Source: Microbacterium sp. (lineage in GTDB: Bacteria; Actinomycetota; Actinomycetes; Actinomycetales; Microbacteriaceae). From it: 64,000 nucleotides of DNA. A program made the position numbers and the translations under genes. The notes under the pieces are model-generated. The model saw only the letters and a list, made by a program, of their open reading frames with translations. It searched no databases and was not told the origin of the DNA. This document shows, piece after piece, positions 25,826-34,800 of the stretch (position 1 is its first letter; each line of letters begins with the position of its first letter). The stretch is taken from contig PNMM01000004.1 of assembly GCA_013823625.1 (NCBI GenBank), forward strand, positions 26,811 through 90,810, read 5' to 3'.

Positions 25826-27190
25826 TCAGACCAGTTCAAAATCGGCGCCGAGTGCCGTGAGCTTGTCGATGAAGAGCTCGTAGCCACGGCTGATGATGCC
25901 CACGTTGCTGATCGTTGAGGTGCCGGTGGCGGCGAGGCCCGCGATGAGGTGGCTGAAGCCACCGCGCAAGTCGGGCACGCGAACGGATGCGCCGTGCAAC
26001 GGCGTCGGCCCCGTCACGACAGCGGCTTGCTCGAGCGGGCGGCGCGGCACGCGGCGCGTGATCGACGCGAGGCCCGACTGGTGCACCACGATGTGGGCGC
26101 CCATCTCGTTGAGCGCCTCGGTGAACCCGAAGCGGTTTTCGTAGACGGTCTCGTGCACGACCGACTCGCCCTCGGCCTGCGTGAGCGCAACGATGAGCGG
26201 CTGCTGCCAGTCGGTCATGAAGCCCGGGTGCACGTCGGTCTCGATCATGACGGGCTTGAGCGGGGTGCCGGGGTGCCAAAAGCGAATGCCGTCTTCGAGC
26301 ACCTCGAACTCGCCACCGACCTTGCGGTAGACGTTGAGGAAGGTCATGAGCTCTTGCTGCTTCGCCCCGCCGACGGTGATGTCACCCTTCGTGGCGAGCG
26401 CCGCGGCGGCCCAGCTGGCCACCTCGTTGCGGTCGAAGATCGCCGTGTGCTGGTAGCCGTGCAGTTTCTCGACACCCTCGATGACGATGACGCGGTTGGG
26501 CTCGACCGAGATGATCGCGCCCATCTTCTGCAGAATCGCGATGAGATCCATGATCTCGGGCTCGATCGCGGCGTTCTTGAGCTCGGTCGTGCCTTCGGCA
26601 CGCACGGCCGTCAGAAGCACCTGCTCGGTCGCGCCCACGCTCGGGAAGGGCAGCTCGATGAGAGCGCCCTTGAGCTTCTGGGGCGCCGTGAGGTGGATGC
26701 CCTCGTGCTTCTTGTCGACGATGGCCCCGAAAGCGCGCAAAGCGTTGAGGTGGAAGTCGATCGGCCGGTCGCCGATGCGGCAGCCGCCAAGGTCGGGAAT
26801 GAACGCCTCGCCCAGCTGGTGCAGCAGTGGCCCGCAAAACAGAATCGGGATGCGGCTTGACCCGGCGTGGGCGTCGATCTCAGCGAAGTGCGCACTCACG
26901 ACATTGCTGGGGTCAAGGCGCAACACGCCCTCACCCTCGCTCGTGATCTCGACACCGTGGGCGCGCAGCAATCCCGTGACGACGTGCACGTCGCTAATCT
27001 CAGGCACGCCCTTGAGCACGCTCGGGTCATCGGCGAGCAGCGCCGCCACCATGGCCTTCGTCACGAGGTTTTTGGCCCCGCGAACCTCAACGCGACCGTG
27101 CAGCGGCTTGCCGCCGTGGATGACGATCGTGTCAGAAGCGAGGCCGACGCGCGCGGCGGCCTTTTGCGAGTCTTTCGAGAGCGAATTCAT
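25826..27190 (-). CDS. murA: UDP-N-acetylglucosamine 1-carboxyvinyltransferase (MurA)
   Basis: A 454-residue EPSP-synthase-fold enzyme that commits UDP-GlcNAc to peptidoglycan. VEVRGAKNLVTKAM holds the conserved KN; LGGCRIGDRPIDFHL carries the PEP-binding Cys, the fosfomycin-sensitive residue (Cys, not Asp). FMTDWQQPL and the catalytic YENRFGFT region are present. An extra N-terminal 20 residues precede the fold. Confidence 0.96.
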   Translation of the reverse strand: MNSLSKDSQKAAARVGLASDTIVIHGGKPLHGRVEVRGAKNLVTKAMVAALLADDPSVLKGVPEISDVHVVTGLLRAHGVEITSEGEGVLRLDPSNVVSAHFAEIDAHAGSSRIPILFCGPLLHQLGEAFIPDLGGCRIGDRPIDFHLNALRAFGAIVDKKHEGIHLTAPQKLKGALIELPFPSVGATEQVLLTAVRAEGTTELKNAAIEPEIMDLIAILQKMGAIISVEPNRVIVIEGVEKLHGYQHTAIFDRNEVASWAAAALATKGDITVGGAKQQELMTFLNVYRKVGGEFEVLEDGIRFWHPGTPLKPVMIETDVHPGFMTDWQQPLIVALTQAEGESVVHETVYENRFGFTEALNEMGAHIVVHQSGLASITRRVPRRPLEQAAVVTGPTPLHGASVRVPDLRGGFSHLIAGLAATGTSTISNVGIISRGYELFIDKLTALGADFELV

Positions 27191-27220
27191 GTGACCTCAG
27201 GTGGTGGTATCAGTCGACCC

Positions 27221-27817
27221 TCAGCGGGCGGGAAGGGTCGTGGGGCGCCAGCTTTCACGGCGCGCTTCAAAGTCGGTGATTGCCTGCTCATCGCGCAAGG
27301 TCAGGCCGATGTCGTCGAGGCCTTCGAGCAAGCGCCAGCGCGTGTAGTCGTCAATCTCGAACGGCACGGTGATATTCCCCACCGACACGGTGCGCTCGAC
27401 GAGGTCGACCGTGGCCTCCATGCCCGGGTTGGCTTCGAGCTCGGCCCAGAGAGTCTCGACTGTCGCTTCGTCAACGACTCCCACAAGCAACCCTTGCTTG
27501 CCGGCGTTGCCGCGGAAGATGTCGGCGAACTTGGGGCTGATGACCGCGGCGAAGCCGAAGTCGCGCAGGGCCCACACCGCGTGCTCACGGCTCGATCCGG
27601 TGCCGAAGTCGGGGCCGGCGATGAGGATGCGCGGGTTCGCGTATTCGGGTCGGTTGAGAATGAACTCGGGGTCTTGACGCCACGCCGAGAAGAGCGCGTC
27701 GTCGTAGCCGGTCTTCGTCACTCGCTTGAGAAACACCGCGGGGATGATCTGGTCGGTGTCGACGTTGCTGCGGCGAAACGGAACCGCGACGCCCGTGATC
27801 GTGCTGACCTTTTCCAT
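27221..27817 (-). CDS. leuD: 3-isopropylmalate dehydratase small subunit (LeuD)
   Basis: A 198-residue subunit of the isomerase converting 2- to 3-isopropylmalate in leucine synthesis. [17 protein letters not shown] and [15 protein letters not shown] are the hallmark segments. It starts 3 bases after the leuC stop, so the pair is one unit. Length is standard. Confidence 0.96.
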   Translation of the reverse strand: MEKVSTITGVAVPFRRSNVDTDQIIPAVFLKRVTKTGYDDALFSAWRQDPEFILNRPEYANPRILIAGPDFGTGSSREHAVWALRDFGFAAVISPKFADIFRGNAGKQGLLVGVVDEATVETLWAELEANPGMEATVDLVERTVSVGNITVPFEIDDYTRWRLLEGLDDIGLTLRDEQAITDFEARRESWRPTTLPAR

Positions 27818-27820
27818 GAT

Positions 27821-29299
27821 CTAGACCGTCGCCCCTTCGATCGTGGAGAACCGAGGATCGACCTCGATACCGTCGGCCATGAGGTCGCTCACGCTCGAGA
27901 GCGTGCCGCGAATCGCCGTCGATGCGGCGACGAGCGGCGACACCAGGTGCGTGCGCCCGCCCTTGCCCTGCCGGCCTTCAAAGTTGCGGTTGCTCGTCGA
28001 CGCGCAGCGCTGACCGGGCTGCAACTGGTCGGGGTTCATGCCCAAGCACATTGAGCAACCGGCGAAGCGCCACTCAGCCCCGAAGGCTTCCACGATCTTG
28101 TCGATGCCCTCCGCCTCGGCCTCAAGCCGCACGCGTGCCGAGCCGGGCACGACGATGACGTCAACACCCTCGGCCTTCTTCTGCCCCTTGATGATCGAGG
28201 CGAAGGCGCGCAAGTCGTCGAGTCGGCTGTTGGTGCACGAGCCCATGAAGACCACGTCGACGGGAATCTGCTTCATGGGCGTGCCGGGCTGCAGGTCCAT
28301 GTATTCGAGCGCGCGCTCGGCGGCGGCGCGCTCGTTCGCGTCGATGATCGTCGAAGGGTCGGGTACCGACTGGCTGAGCGAAATGCCCTGGCCGGGGTTC
28401 GTACCCCACGTGACGAAAGGCTCGAGCTCGTTGGCATCGAGGAAGACTTCGGCGTCGAAGACGGCGTCGTCGTCAGTAGCGAGAGTGTTCCAGTAGGCCA
28501 CAGCCGCATCCCAGTCGGCGCCCTCGGGAGCGTGGGCTCGGCCCTTCAGGTAGGTGTAGGTCGTCTCGTCGGGGGCGACCATTCCGGCGCGCGCACCCGC
28601 CTCGATCGACATGTTGCAGATCGTCATGCGGCCATCCATCGACAGCGAACGGATGGCCGAGCCACGGTACTCGAGCACATAGCCCTGGCCGCCGCCCGTG
28701 CCGATCTTGGCGATGACGGCGAGAATGATGTCTTTCGCGGTGACGCCCGGCTTGAGCTCGCCCTCGACGGTGATGGCCATGGTCTTGAACTGCTGAAGCG
28801 GTAGCGTCTGCGTCGCGAGCACGTGCTCGACCTCGCTCGTGCCGATGCCGAACGCCATCGCGCCGAACGCGCCGTGCGTGCTCGTGTGCGAGTCGCCGCA
28901 CACGACCGTGATGCCCGGCTGGGTCAGCCCGAGCTGGGGGCCGACGACGTGCACGATGCCCTGCTCGATGTCGCCGAGCGAGTGCAGGCGAACGCCAAAC
29001 TCGGCGCAGTTGGCGCGAAGCGTCTCGATCTGAATCCGGCTCGTCGGTTCGGCGATGGGCTTGTCGATCGCGAGCGTCGGGGTGTTGTGGTCTTCGGTAG
29101 CGATGGTGAGGTCGGGGCGGCGAACCGGGCGGCCCGCCATCCGCAGCCCATCGAAGGCTTGCGGGCTCGTCACCTCGTGCACCAAGTGCAGGTCGATGTA
29201 GAGCAGATCAGGTTCGCCGTTGGCGCCCTTGGCGACCAGGTGGGCATCCCAGACCTTTTCAGCCAGGGTGCGGGGGCGGTGTTCTGACGTCTCGTTCAT
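27821..29299 (-). CDS. leuC: 3-isopropylmalate dehydratase large subunit (LeuC)
   Basis: A 492-residue aconitase-superfamily subunit. The [4Fe-4S] cysteines are in [13 protein letters not shown] and [26 protein letters not shown] and AWDAHLV also match. ATG 29299. It is preceded by a 140-nt leader containing a Leu-Leu-Leu peptide and alternative hairpins, pointing to leucine-responsive attenuation of leuCD. Confidence 0.97.
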   Translation of the reverse strand: MNETSEHRPRTLAEKVWDAHLVAKGANGEPDLLYIDLHLVHEVTSPQAFDGLRMAGRPVRRPDLTIATEDHNTPTLAIDKPIAEPTSRIQIETLRANCAEFGVRLHSLGDIEQGIVHVVGPQLGLTQPGITVVCGDSHTSTHGAFGAMAFGIGTSEVEHVLATQTLPLQQFKTMAITVEGELKPGVTAKDIILAVIAKIGTGGGQGYVLEYRGSAIRSLSMDGRMTICNMSIEAGARAGMVAPDETTYTYLKGRAHAPEGADWDAAVAYWNTLATDDDAVFDAEVFLDANELEPFVTWGTNPGQGISLSQSVPDPSTIIDANERAAAERALEYMDLQPGTPMKQIPVDVVFMGSCTNSRLDDLRAFASIIKGQKKAEGVDVIVVPGSARVRLEAEAEGIDKIVEAFGAEWRFAGCSMCLGMNPDQLQPGQRCASTSNRNFEGRQGKGGRTHLVSPLVAASTAIRGTLSSVSDLMADGIEVDPRFSTIEGATV

Positions 29300-29353
29300 G
29301 TTGGGGAAATCACCCTTCTAACAAGGAATGCGAAGCGGCCGCGCCAGAACTCC

Positions 29354-29400
29354 GCGACGAGGATGCGACCTGGGGTGATCAGGACTCGTCGCGGCGACGA
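29354..29400 (-). promoter_or_regulatory. Alternative hairpins in the leuC leader
   Basis: On the minus strand, segment 1 (TCGTCGC, 29394-29400) can pair with segment 2 (GCGACGA, within 29385-29392), and segment 2 (GCGACGAG) can instead pair with segment 3 (CTCGTCGC, 29354-29361, 8 bp). The pairings exclude each other, as attenuators require. Segments 1 and 2 lie inside the leader peptide frame, just after its Leu codons. A clear U-rich terminator was not found. Confidence 0.55.
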
Positions 29401-29426
29401 AGAAGAAGCCGCGTCTTGTGCCGCAT
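29379..29426 (-). CDS. Leucine leader peptide (15 residues)
   Basis: ATG 29426 opens MRHKTRLLLRRRDES, stop TGA at 29379. It has three consecutive CTT leucine codons in a high-GC genome where CTC/CTG dominate. It lies between terC and leuC. No Shine-Dalgarno precedes it; instead an extended -10 (TGATAGCCT) ends 7 bases before the A of ATG, as expected for a leaderless transcript. Similar leucine leaders precede leu genes in other actinobacteria. Confidence 0.65.
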   Translation of the reverse strand: MRHKTRLLLRRRDES

Positions 29427-29433
29427 AGCGTTC

Positions 29434-29442
29434 AGGCTATCA
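29434..29442 (-). promoter_or_regulatory. Extended -10 promoter of the leuC leader
   Basis: TGATAGCCT matches the extended -10 TGnTAnnnT; the TAGCCT hexamer is 29434-29439 on the minus strand. Initiation 8 bases later would fall on the A of the leader ATG. It overlaps the terC stop codon. Confidence 0.55.
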
Positions 29443-30492
29443 CTGGGCGGCAGGCGGCCCTGAAGGCACCTGCTCGTCGTCGTCGGCCGGCACCGCGAGC
29501 GCCGTCGGCAGATAGCGCTGCTGGATGCGCAGCTTAATGAGGCTCGCGCCGACCGCGATGGCCATCGCGCCGATGATGACGCCGAGTGAGGTCCACGTGT
29601 CGATGTCGGGCACCCACTCGATGTGCTGGCCGCCGTTGATGAACGGCAGCTCGTTCTCGTGCATCGCGTGAAAGACCAGCTTGACGCCGATGAAGGCGAG
29701 GATGAACGCGATGCCGTACTTGAGGTACTCGAGCTTGTCGACGAGGTGACCCAGCAAGAAGTAGAGCTGGCGCAATCCCATGAGCGCGAACACGTTGGCG
29801 GTGAAGACGATGAACGGGCTCTGCGTGATGCCAAAGATGGCGGGAATCGAGTCGAGCGCGAAGATCAGGTCGGTCGTCCCGATGGCGATGAGCACGATCA
29901 GGAGGGGCGTGAACACCCGCTTGCCGTCAACGACCGTGCGAATCTTCATGCCGTGGTAGTCGTCGGTGATCGCGATGCGCTTGCGCAAGAACCGGATGAG
30001 CGCATTCTCGCGCGCCTCGTCGTCTTCGCGGCCCGAGAACGCCTGCTGAGCGGCGGTGATGAGCAAGAAGAGACCGAAGATGTAGAAGATCCAGCTGAAG
30101 TTCTCGATGAGCGTGGCGCCGAGCAAGATGAAAACGCCGCGGAACAGCAACGCCAAGATGATGCCGATCATGAGTACCTCTTGCTGCATCTTCTTGGGCA
30201 CCGCGAACTGGGCCATGATGATGACGAAAACGAAGAGGTTGTCGATCGACAGGCTGTATTCGGTCAACCAGCCCGCGATGAACTCGCCGCCCGCATTCGG
30301 GCCTGCGACCGCGAACATGAGGCCCGCAAAGACGAGCGCGAGCGCGACGTAGAAGCCCACCCACAGCGCCGACTCGCGCGGGCTCGGAATGTGCGGGCGC
30401 CGCACGACGAGTAGTAGGTCAGCGATGAGGATGAGGCTGAGCACAATGAGCGAGGTGATTTCGAACCACGCGGGAATGACGAAGTCGCTCAC
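29440..30492 (-). CDS. TerC-family integral membrane protein
   Basis: A 350-residue TerC/Alx protein with about nine membrane helices. Family segments: TEYSLSIDNLFVFVIIMAQF with acidic residues in the helix, ALLFRGVFILLGATLIE, and GTTDLIFALDSIPAIFGIT. Relatives export Mn2+ or assist metalation of exported proteins. I see no yybP-ykoY riboswitch upstream. The C-terminal tail is polar. Confidence 0.93.
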   Translation of the reverse strand: MSDFVIPAWFEITSLIVLSLILIADLLLVVRRPHIPSPRESALWVGFYVALALVFAGLMFAVAGPNAGGEFIAGWLTEYSLSIDNLFVFVIIMAQFAVPKKMQQEVLMIGIILALLFRGVFILLGATLIENFSWIFYIFGLFLLITAAQQAFSGREDDEARENALIRFLRKRIAITDDYHGMKIRTVVDGKRVFTPLLIVLIAIGTTDLIFALDSIPAIFGITQSPFIVFTANVFALMGLRQLYFLLGHLVDKLEYLKYGIAFILAFIGVKLVFHAMHENELPFINGGQHIEWVPDIDTWTSLGVIIGAMAIAVGASLIKLRIQQRYLPTALAVPADDDEQVPSGPPAAQ

Positions 30493-30558
30493 AGCGGCCT
30501 TTCGGTGAAGGGGTCAGCGGGCCAGCCTACTCCCCGCCACGGCCGTGCCCGTTCGGCG

Positions 30559-30945
30559 TCAGTCTTTTTCGATGGTGAGAGTCCAGGTCGCGTCGCCTTG
30601 TTCACCCTCGAGATCGATCGTCGTCGTGTCACGCGTATAGGGCCCGGTGAGAGAAGCGGGCCCGCTTTCGAAAGCGATCGCAATCGCGATCTGGCCGTTT
30701 TCCACGGTCCAACGGTCAGAGTCGTCGTCGTAGACACCGTCGTTGTACGTCAGGCCTATCCCGCCGCCCTGCTGAAACTCGAAGCCCCAGACGTCACCAT
30801 CAGAGTCGGTGCCCGACCACGTGGTGCCGACCAACTCTTCGCCCGTTGAGGGATTGAGAACCTCAGAGATCTGCGCGCACCCCGCGGTGCCCACGACGAG
30901 AGCAAGAGCGAGCGAGACAGTAGCGAGAGCGCGCAGTCGAGTCAT
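30559..30945 (-). CDS. Small secreted lipoprotein
   Basis: A 128-residue exported lipoprotein: signal peptide with lipobox VGTAGC (Cys about 23), then a beta-rich acidic domain (LVGTTWSGTDSDGDVWGFEF, RWTVENGQIAIAIAFE). The alternating polar/hydrophobic pattern suggests a small beta barrel resembling lipocalin- or META-like folds, but no family is certain. Confidence 0.82.
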   Translation of the reverse strand: MTRLRALATVSLALALVVGTAGCAQISEVLNPSTGEELVGTTWSGTDSDGDVWGFEFQQGGGIGLTYNDGVYDDDSDRWTVENGQIAIAIAFESGPASLTGPYTRDTTTIDLEGEQGDATWTLTIEKD

Positions 30946-31006
30946 GCCTCAAGCGTAGTGACTTGATGGTGGAGGCGACGAAGCGCCGCTTCGCGCGTTA
31001 ACCAAC

Positions 31007-31036
31007 GAAACCGCCCAGATAATTCTGGGCGGTTTC
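31007..31036. terminator. Intrinsic terminator after tRNA-Glu
   Basis: GAAACCGCCCAGA (31007-31019) and TCTGGGCGGTTTC (31024-31036) form a perfect 13-bp stem with a TAAT loop. It starts 6 bases beyond the tRNA-Glu 3' end, with U-rich sequence after the stem on the minus strand. Confidence 0.9.
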
Positions 31037-31041
31037 GGTTG

Positions 31042-31114
31042 TGACCCCAGCGGGATTCGAACCCGCGTTACCGCCGTGAGAGGGCGGCGTACTAGGCCGC
31101 TATACGATGGGGCC
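31042..31114 (-). tRNA. tRNA-Glu (anticodon CUC)
   Basis: A 73-nt cloverleaf on the minus strand. The acceptor stem GGCCCCA pairs with TGGGGTC, discriminator A; the anticodon stem CCGCC/GGCGG encloses loop CTCTCAC, giving anticodon CTC; the T arm is GCGGG-TTCGAAT-CCCGC. CCA is not encoded. A promoter lies upstream and a 13-bp terminator follows. Confidence 0.95.
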
Positions 31115-31131
31115 GTGTTCGCAACCACACG

Positions 31132-31160
31132 AGTATGCCACAGCGCGCACACCCCGGCAA
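31132..31160 (-). promoter_or_regulatory. Promoter of tRNA-Glu
   Basis: On the minus strand TTGCCG (31155-31160) and CATACT (31132-31137) are separated by exactly 17 bases, about 18 bases upstream of the mature tRNA 5' end. Confidence 0.6.
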
Positions 31161-31199
31161 AACGAGGGCCGGGGCACGCGGGCAGGCTTCGGCCGGGGG

Positions 31200-32102
31200 T
31201 TAGGCGAGCACGCGCAGAGCGCCCGCATCCATCGCGATATCGACCGGCAGCGGCGCGATGCGCTCGCCATCGGCGTAGGCCACGACCCCGGCGGCCTCGA
31301 TGCGCACCGATGACGCTCGGTGCACGACGACGCGCGGGTCGGTGATGTGGGTGCCGGCGAACACGCGCGGGTAGATGCGCAGGAACGCGAGGCGGCCGAG
31401 CGGGCGCACGAGCACGACATCAAAGAGTCCGTCGTCGAGCTGGGCGTCGGGGGCGACCTTCATTCCACCGCCGAACGAGAGGTTGTTGGCGACCGCGACG
31501 AGCAAGGCACGCTCGCGATGCACGACGCCATCAAGCGTGAGCGTGTACTCGATCGGGCGCAGCTTGGCCAGTTCGACGAGCAAGGCGATCGTGTAGCGGC
31601 TGCGGCCGCGCGGGCGCGTCATGCGGTTGGCCCGCTCATTGACAAGAGCATCGAAACCCGCCGACAGGATGCACGCGAATCGAGCACGCCCCTCAGCAAA
31701 CCCAATCGCGCCCGCGTCAATGACTCGAGGCGGCCGCTGCAGGGCGTCAACGAGCGACTCGATCGCGGCTTCGGTATCGCCGATAGGAATACCCAGGCCG
31801 CGAGCCATGTCATTGCCCGTGCCGCTCGGCACGAGGCCTAGTGGAACGCGCGAACCCTCGAGCGCGAGCACACCGAGGTTGATCATGCCGTCGCCGCCCA
31901 CGACGACGAGGGCGTCGGGCTTTGACCGCACGGCCTCGCGCGTGGCGTCGAGCAGTTGGGCAAAGTCAGGCTCGATAAGGCTCGTGACGTCGTGGCCCAG
32001 CCCGCGAAGAGTGGTGACCACGGCGGGGCCGACTTCGCGGCCCCGGCCGAACGAGGCGTTGGGGTTGATGGCGACGACGATGCGCTTCGACGACGATGTC
32101 AT
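31200..32102 (-). CDS. Diacylglycerol/lipid kinase family protein
   Basis: A 300-residue DagK-type kinase. The nucleotide site VVVGGDGMINLGVLAL and PSGTGNDMARGLG are intact; SAGFDALVNERANRM and DDGLFDVVLVRPL follow as in DgkB/YegS proteins. It probably phosphorylates diacylglycerol or a related lipid at the membrane. A GC-rich 7-bp inverted repeat (31152-31174) follows the stop. Confidence 0.9.
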   Translation of the reverse strand: MTSSSKRIVVAINPNASFGRGREVGPAVVTTLRGLGHDVTSLIEPDFAQLLDATREAVRSKPDALVVVGGDGMINLGVLALEGSRVPLGLVPSGTGNDMARGLGIPIGDTEAAIESLVDALQRPPRVIDAGAIGFAEGRARFACILSAGFDALVNERANRMTRPRGRSRYTIALLVELAKLRPIEYTLTLDGVVHRERALLVAVANNLSFGGGMKVAPDAQLDDGLFDVVLVRPLGRLAFLRIYPRVFAGTHITDPRVVVHRASSVRIEAAGVVAYADGERIAPLPVDIAMDAGALRVLA

Positions 32103-32122
32103 GGGCTGATTATGACCGGGTT

Positions 32123-32404
32123 TCAGGTGCCGCGGTTCTGCTGCAGCTCATAGACCGCGATGAGCTCGGCCATCGCCTTCTCGCGCTCGTCACCGCCCGC
32201 CTCGAACATGTCGGTGACGTGGGTGCGCAAGTGGTTCTCGACGAGCAGCTTGTTGAGGCTGCGCAGGCTCTTCTGTACCGCGAGCGACTGCGTGATGATG
32301 TCGACGCAGTACTCGTCGGCCTCGATCATCTTCTCGATGCCGCGCAGTTGACCCTGCAAAATGCGAGAGCGATGCAAGGCCCGTTTCTTGATGTCGTCGA
32401 TCAT
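32123..32404 (-). CDS. csoR: CsoR/RcnR-family metal-sensing repressor
   Basis: A 93-residue all-helical regulator (HRSRILQGQLRGIEKMIE, CVDIITQSLAVQKSL). The metal-site positions are C33, H58 and H62 (ENHLRTHV); classical copper CsoR has Cys-His-Cys, so the third ligand here is His and the metal may differ or the site may be a variant. ATG 32404 appears leaderless: -10 TATTTT ends 6 bases upstream. Its own promoter contains a palindromic operator, so it is probably autoregulated. Confidence 0.92.
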   Translation of the reverse strand: MIDDIKKRALHRSRILQGQLRGIEKMIEADEYCVDIITQSLAVQKSLRSLNKLLVENHLRTHVTDMFEAGGDEREKAMAELIAVYELQQNRGT

Positions 32405-32410
32405 GCAGCA

Positions 32411-32439
32411 AAAATACCCCCCGGGGGTATTTTGGTCAA
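32411..32439 (-). promoter_or_regulatory. csoR promoter with CsoR-type operator
   Basis: On the minus strand TTGACC (32434-32439) and TATTTT (32411-32416) are separated by 17 bases. The spacer and -10 form the inverted repeat AAAATACCCCC(C)GGGGGTATTTT (plus strand, 32411-32433). The A of the csoR ATG lies 7 bases after the -10, suggesting a leaderless mRNA. The core matches the site at 6492-6507. Confidence 0.8.
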
Positions 32440-32474
32440 GGCCGTCGCGCGTGGTCGCTGACTACAGTGTGCCC

Positions 32475-33113
32475 ATGATCATCACGAAGCGCGAGCACGC
32501 CTGCCTGATCGTTGACCACGCGGGCTCGACGCTCGTGATCGACCCCGGCAGCTTCACAGCCCCATTCTCGGTCAACGCACTCGCCGCGATCGTTGTGACC
32601 CACGAGCACGGCGACCACGTCACGCGCGAGCACCTCGATCGACTGCTCGCTACCGCGCCCGGCGCCGTTGAGCTTTTCGCCCCCGCCGGAGTCGCCGCCG
32701 CGCATCCTGACTACCACTGGCAGATCGTGGGCGACGGCGACTCGCGGGCCGCGGGGCCGTTCTCGCTCACGTTCTCGGGCGCACAGCACGCCGAGATTCA
32801 CCGCTCGATCCCGCTCGTCGACAACGTGGGTGTCTTCATCAACGAGACGCTCTACTACCCCGGCGATTCCTACACGGTGCCGGCACAGGCGGTACCGGTG
32901 CTCGCGGTTCCGGCGAGCGCGCCGTGGCTCAAGATCGGTGAGGTCATGGACTACCTCGATGCCGTACGACCCGCACGAGCCTTTCCGACGCACGAGCGCG
33001 CGAACTCTGATGCGGGCAACGCCATGGCGAATGCCCGCATCACCGCGGTCGTCGAGTCGCACGGCGGCAGCGTGACGGTGCTGCAGCCGGGCGACTCGAT
33101 CGACCTGGGCTGA
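32475..33113 (+). CDS. MBL-fold metallo-hydrolase
   Basis: A 212-residue metallo-beta-lactamase-fold protein with the metal motif VVTHEHGDH (HxHxDH), a central Asp in YYPGDSYTVP and a late His in FPTHERANSD. The UlaG/YtnP-like layout suggests a hydrolase of unknown substrate. ATG 32475 is divergent from csoR; the csoR operator lies between them, so it might share regulation. Confidence 0.88.
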   Translation: MIITKREHACLIVDHAGSTLVIDPGSFTAPFSVNALAAIVVTHEHGDHVTREHLDRLLATAPGAVELFAPAGVAAAHPDYHWQIVGDGDSRAAGPFSLTFSGAQHAEIHRSIPLVDNVGVFINETLYYPGDSYTVPAQAVPVLAVPASAPWLKIGEVMDYLDAVRPARAFPTHERANSDAGNAMANARITAVVESHGGSVTVLQPGDSIDLG

Positions 33114-33120
33114 GGCTCGC

Positions 33121-34122
33121 CTAGCTGCTCGACCCGCCGCCGGAGGCGGCGACCGGCGTGCGACCGCGCCGCGATCCCGCGGCGAGCACCGCGAGCGCTG
33201 CGGCGAGGGATGCCGCGGCGATGGTGGCACCGATGATCAGCGTGAGGGCATCCGGAGCCACGATCGACTGGCCGCGCAGGGCCTGCATCGTCACGAGCCC
33301 CACGACCGCGAGGTAGGCACCCGCACCCGTGAGCACGAGCCCGCGGCGCACGAGAGCGTCGCGCAGCACCGGCACGCGACGCGCACCGAGTTCGAGCAGC
33401 AGGGCGAGCAACGGCAGAGCCTGCAGGGCGTGCATGCCGATGAAGTGCGGAATGCGCAGGTCGCCCGCAATGGTGCTCCAGCCCAGCAGGGGGAGGCCGG
33501 GACCACCATCGGCGACGCCCACTGTGTGGGCGCCAGCGATGCCCTGGAAGTCAGCGAGCTGCGCCGCATTGGGGCTCGTCATGAGGAAGGCGAGGCCCAT
33601 GCCGAGCAGTGAGATCGCGACGCCCGTACGAATGGCCGCCTGCCGCGCCGGGTCGGCGCCGGGGTTACGCCACAGCGCGATTCCCGCCACAAAGGTTGCA
33701 ATCCACAGCGTCGTGATCGCCACGGCCATGATCGACCACAGGGTCGTGGCGAGCGGGGTCGAGACATTGAAGTGGCTCGTGATGCCCGCGATAGCCGCGC
33801 CCGTGATGACCACGAGCTCGATCGCGAGCGTCACCGTAATGACCGTGCCCGCCCACCACGCGGCGCGCTGCCAGCGCGTGAAGTGGCCGATGATCCACGA
33901 CCACGTGAGGGCGTAGATCGTGCCGGAAATGGCGAACTTGAGGGGCTTCTCCCACAGGTTGACCCCGAGCACCTCGCGGTCGTCAACGAGCCACCCGATG
34001 AGCGTCACGACGGTGAGCACCGCGAGCATCGCTCCGAGGACGAGCAGAGGTCGGTGCCACCGACTCGGCGGCAGGTCGAGTCGCCAGTCGGAGGCGGCAG
34101 GGGCCGGGGTCGTCGTGGTCAT
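33121..34122 (-). CDS. Polytopic membrane protein downstream of a MerR regulator
   Basis: A 333-residue protein with about eight hydrophobic helices. Recognisable segments: LWEKPLKFAISGTIYALTWSWIIGHF, NVSTPLATTLWSIMAVAITTLWIA and PHFIGMHALQALPLLALLLELGAR. The buried His (HFIGMHALQ) may bind a cofactor. ATG 34122 shares one base with the TGA of merR (TGATG). No family is named; the pairing implies a regulated membrane function. Confidence 0.85.
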   Translation of the reverse strand: MTTTTPAPAASDWRLDLPPSRWHRPLLVLGAMLAVLTVVTLIGWLVDDREVLGVNLWEKPLKFAISGTIYALTWSWIIGHFTRWQRAAWWAGTVITVTLAIELVVITGAAIAGITSHFNVSTPLATTLWSIMAVAITTLWIATFVAGIALWRNPGADPARQAAIRTGVAISLLGMGLAFLMTSPNAAQLADFQGIAGAHTVGVADGGPGLPLLGWSTIAGDLRIPHFIGMHALQALPLLALLLELGARRVPVLRDALVRRGLVLTGAGAYLAVVGLVTMQALRGQSIVAPDALTLIIGATIAAASLAAALAVLAAGSRRGRTPVAASGGGSSS

Positions 34123-34793
34123 CAGCAATCCTTGTGGTCGGTGAGGTCACCAGGGGCGGGAGTGCCCTCTGGCAGGGGGAACCGGCGGAACGATTCCGCC
34201 TCTTGAGCGATGCGACGCAACCCCGCAAAGAGCGCGTCGCCGAGAACGGTGCCGACGACGACCACGTTGGTCATCTGGGCTTCGTCATGGGCGGATGCCA
34301 CGGCCTCGAGATCGGCCGCGGCGACGAGGTCGGCGGCCTGCGCGTAGCGCTCAAGTGCCGCCTCGGTGATCACATCGACGCCGAGCGCCGAGTAGGTGTC
34401 GATGACGCGAGCCGCCATCGTGAGACCGGGATTGTTCGGGTACACCGCCCAGTCGCGGCTGGCGCACAGTTCGGCGATACGTGCCGCTCCGTTTGCCTCA
34501 GAGGTGGCAGGCGGCGCCGGTTGCGTGACGGCGCGCTGCGCGATGCCAAAGGTCGTGCTGAGAGGAACCGAGTCGTCGTCGAGCGCGCTGACGACCGCAG
34601 AGGCTTGCGCCACGGTCAATCCCCCGACGTCGAGCAAAGCGCGCACGAGGCGCACGCGGGCAACGTGGGTCTCGTCGTACTGCGACTGGTTGGGGCTCGT
34701 GCGCTCACCGGCGGGCAACAGGCCTTCGCGCAAGTAGAACTTGAGCGTCGGCACGGGTGTGCCGGTCGTGGCGCTGAGTTCGGACATCCTCAT
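34122..34793 (-). CDS. MerR family transcriptional regulator
   Basis: A 223-residue protein with a MerR-type N-terminal winged helix (MSELSATTGTPVPTLKFYLREGLLP) followed by a helical effector region without the Cys metal ligands of metal-sensing MerR proteins. ATG 34793 starts 8 bases after a -10 (TAGTAT), again leaderless; ATG 34787 is an alternative. It is coupled to the downstream membrane protein gene. Confidence 0.88.
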   Translation of the reverse strand: MRMSELSATTGTPVPTLKFYLREGLLPAGERTSPNQSQYDETHVARVRLVRALLDVGGLTVAQASAVVSALDDDSVPLSTTFGIAQRAVTQPAPPATSEANGAARIAELCASRDWAVYPNNPGLTMAARVIDTYSALGVDVITEAALERYAQAADLVAAADLEAVASAHDEAQMTNVVVVGTVLGDALFAGLRRIAQEAESFRRFPLPEGTPAPGDLTDHKDC

Positions 34794-34800
34794 GTCATGG

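Noticed and set aside
29440..30558. Search for a yybP-ykoY manganese riboswitch before terC
   Set aside because: The 66-nt space upstream of terC lacks the conserved motifs.
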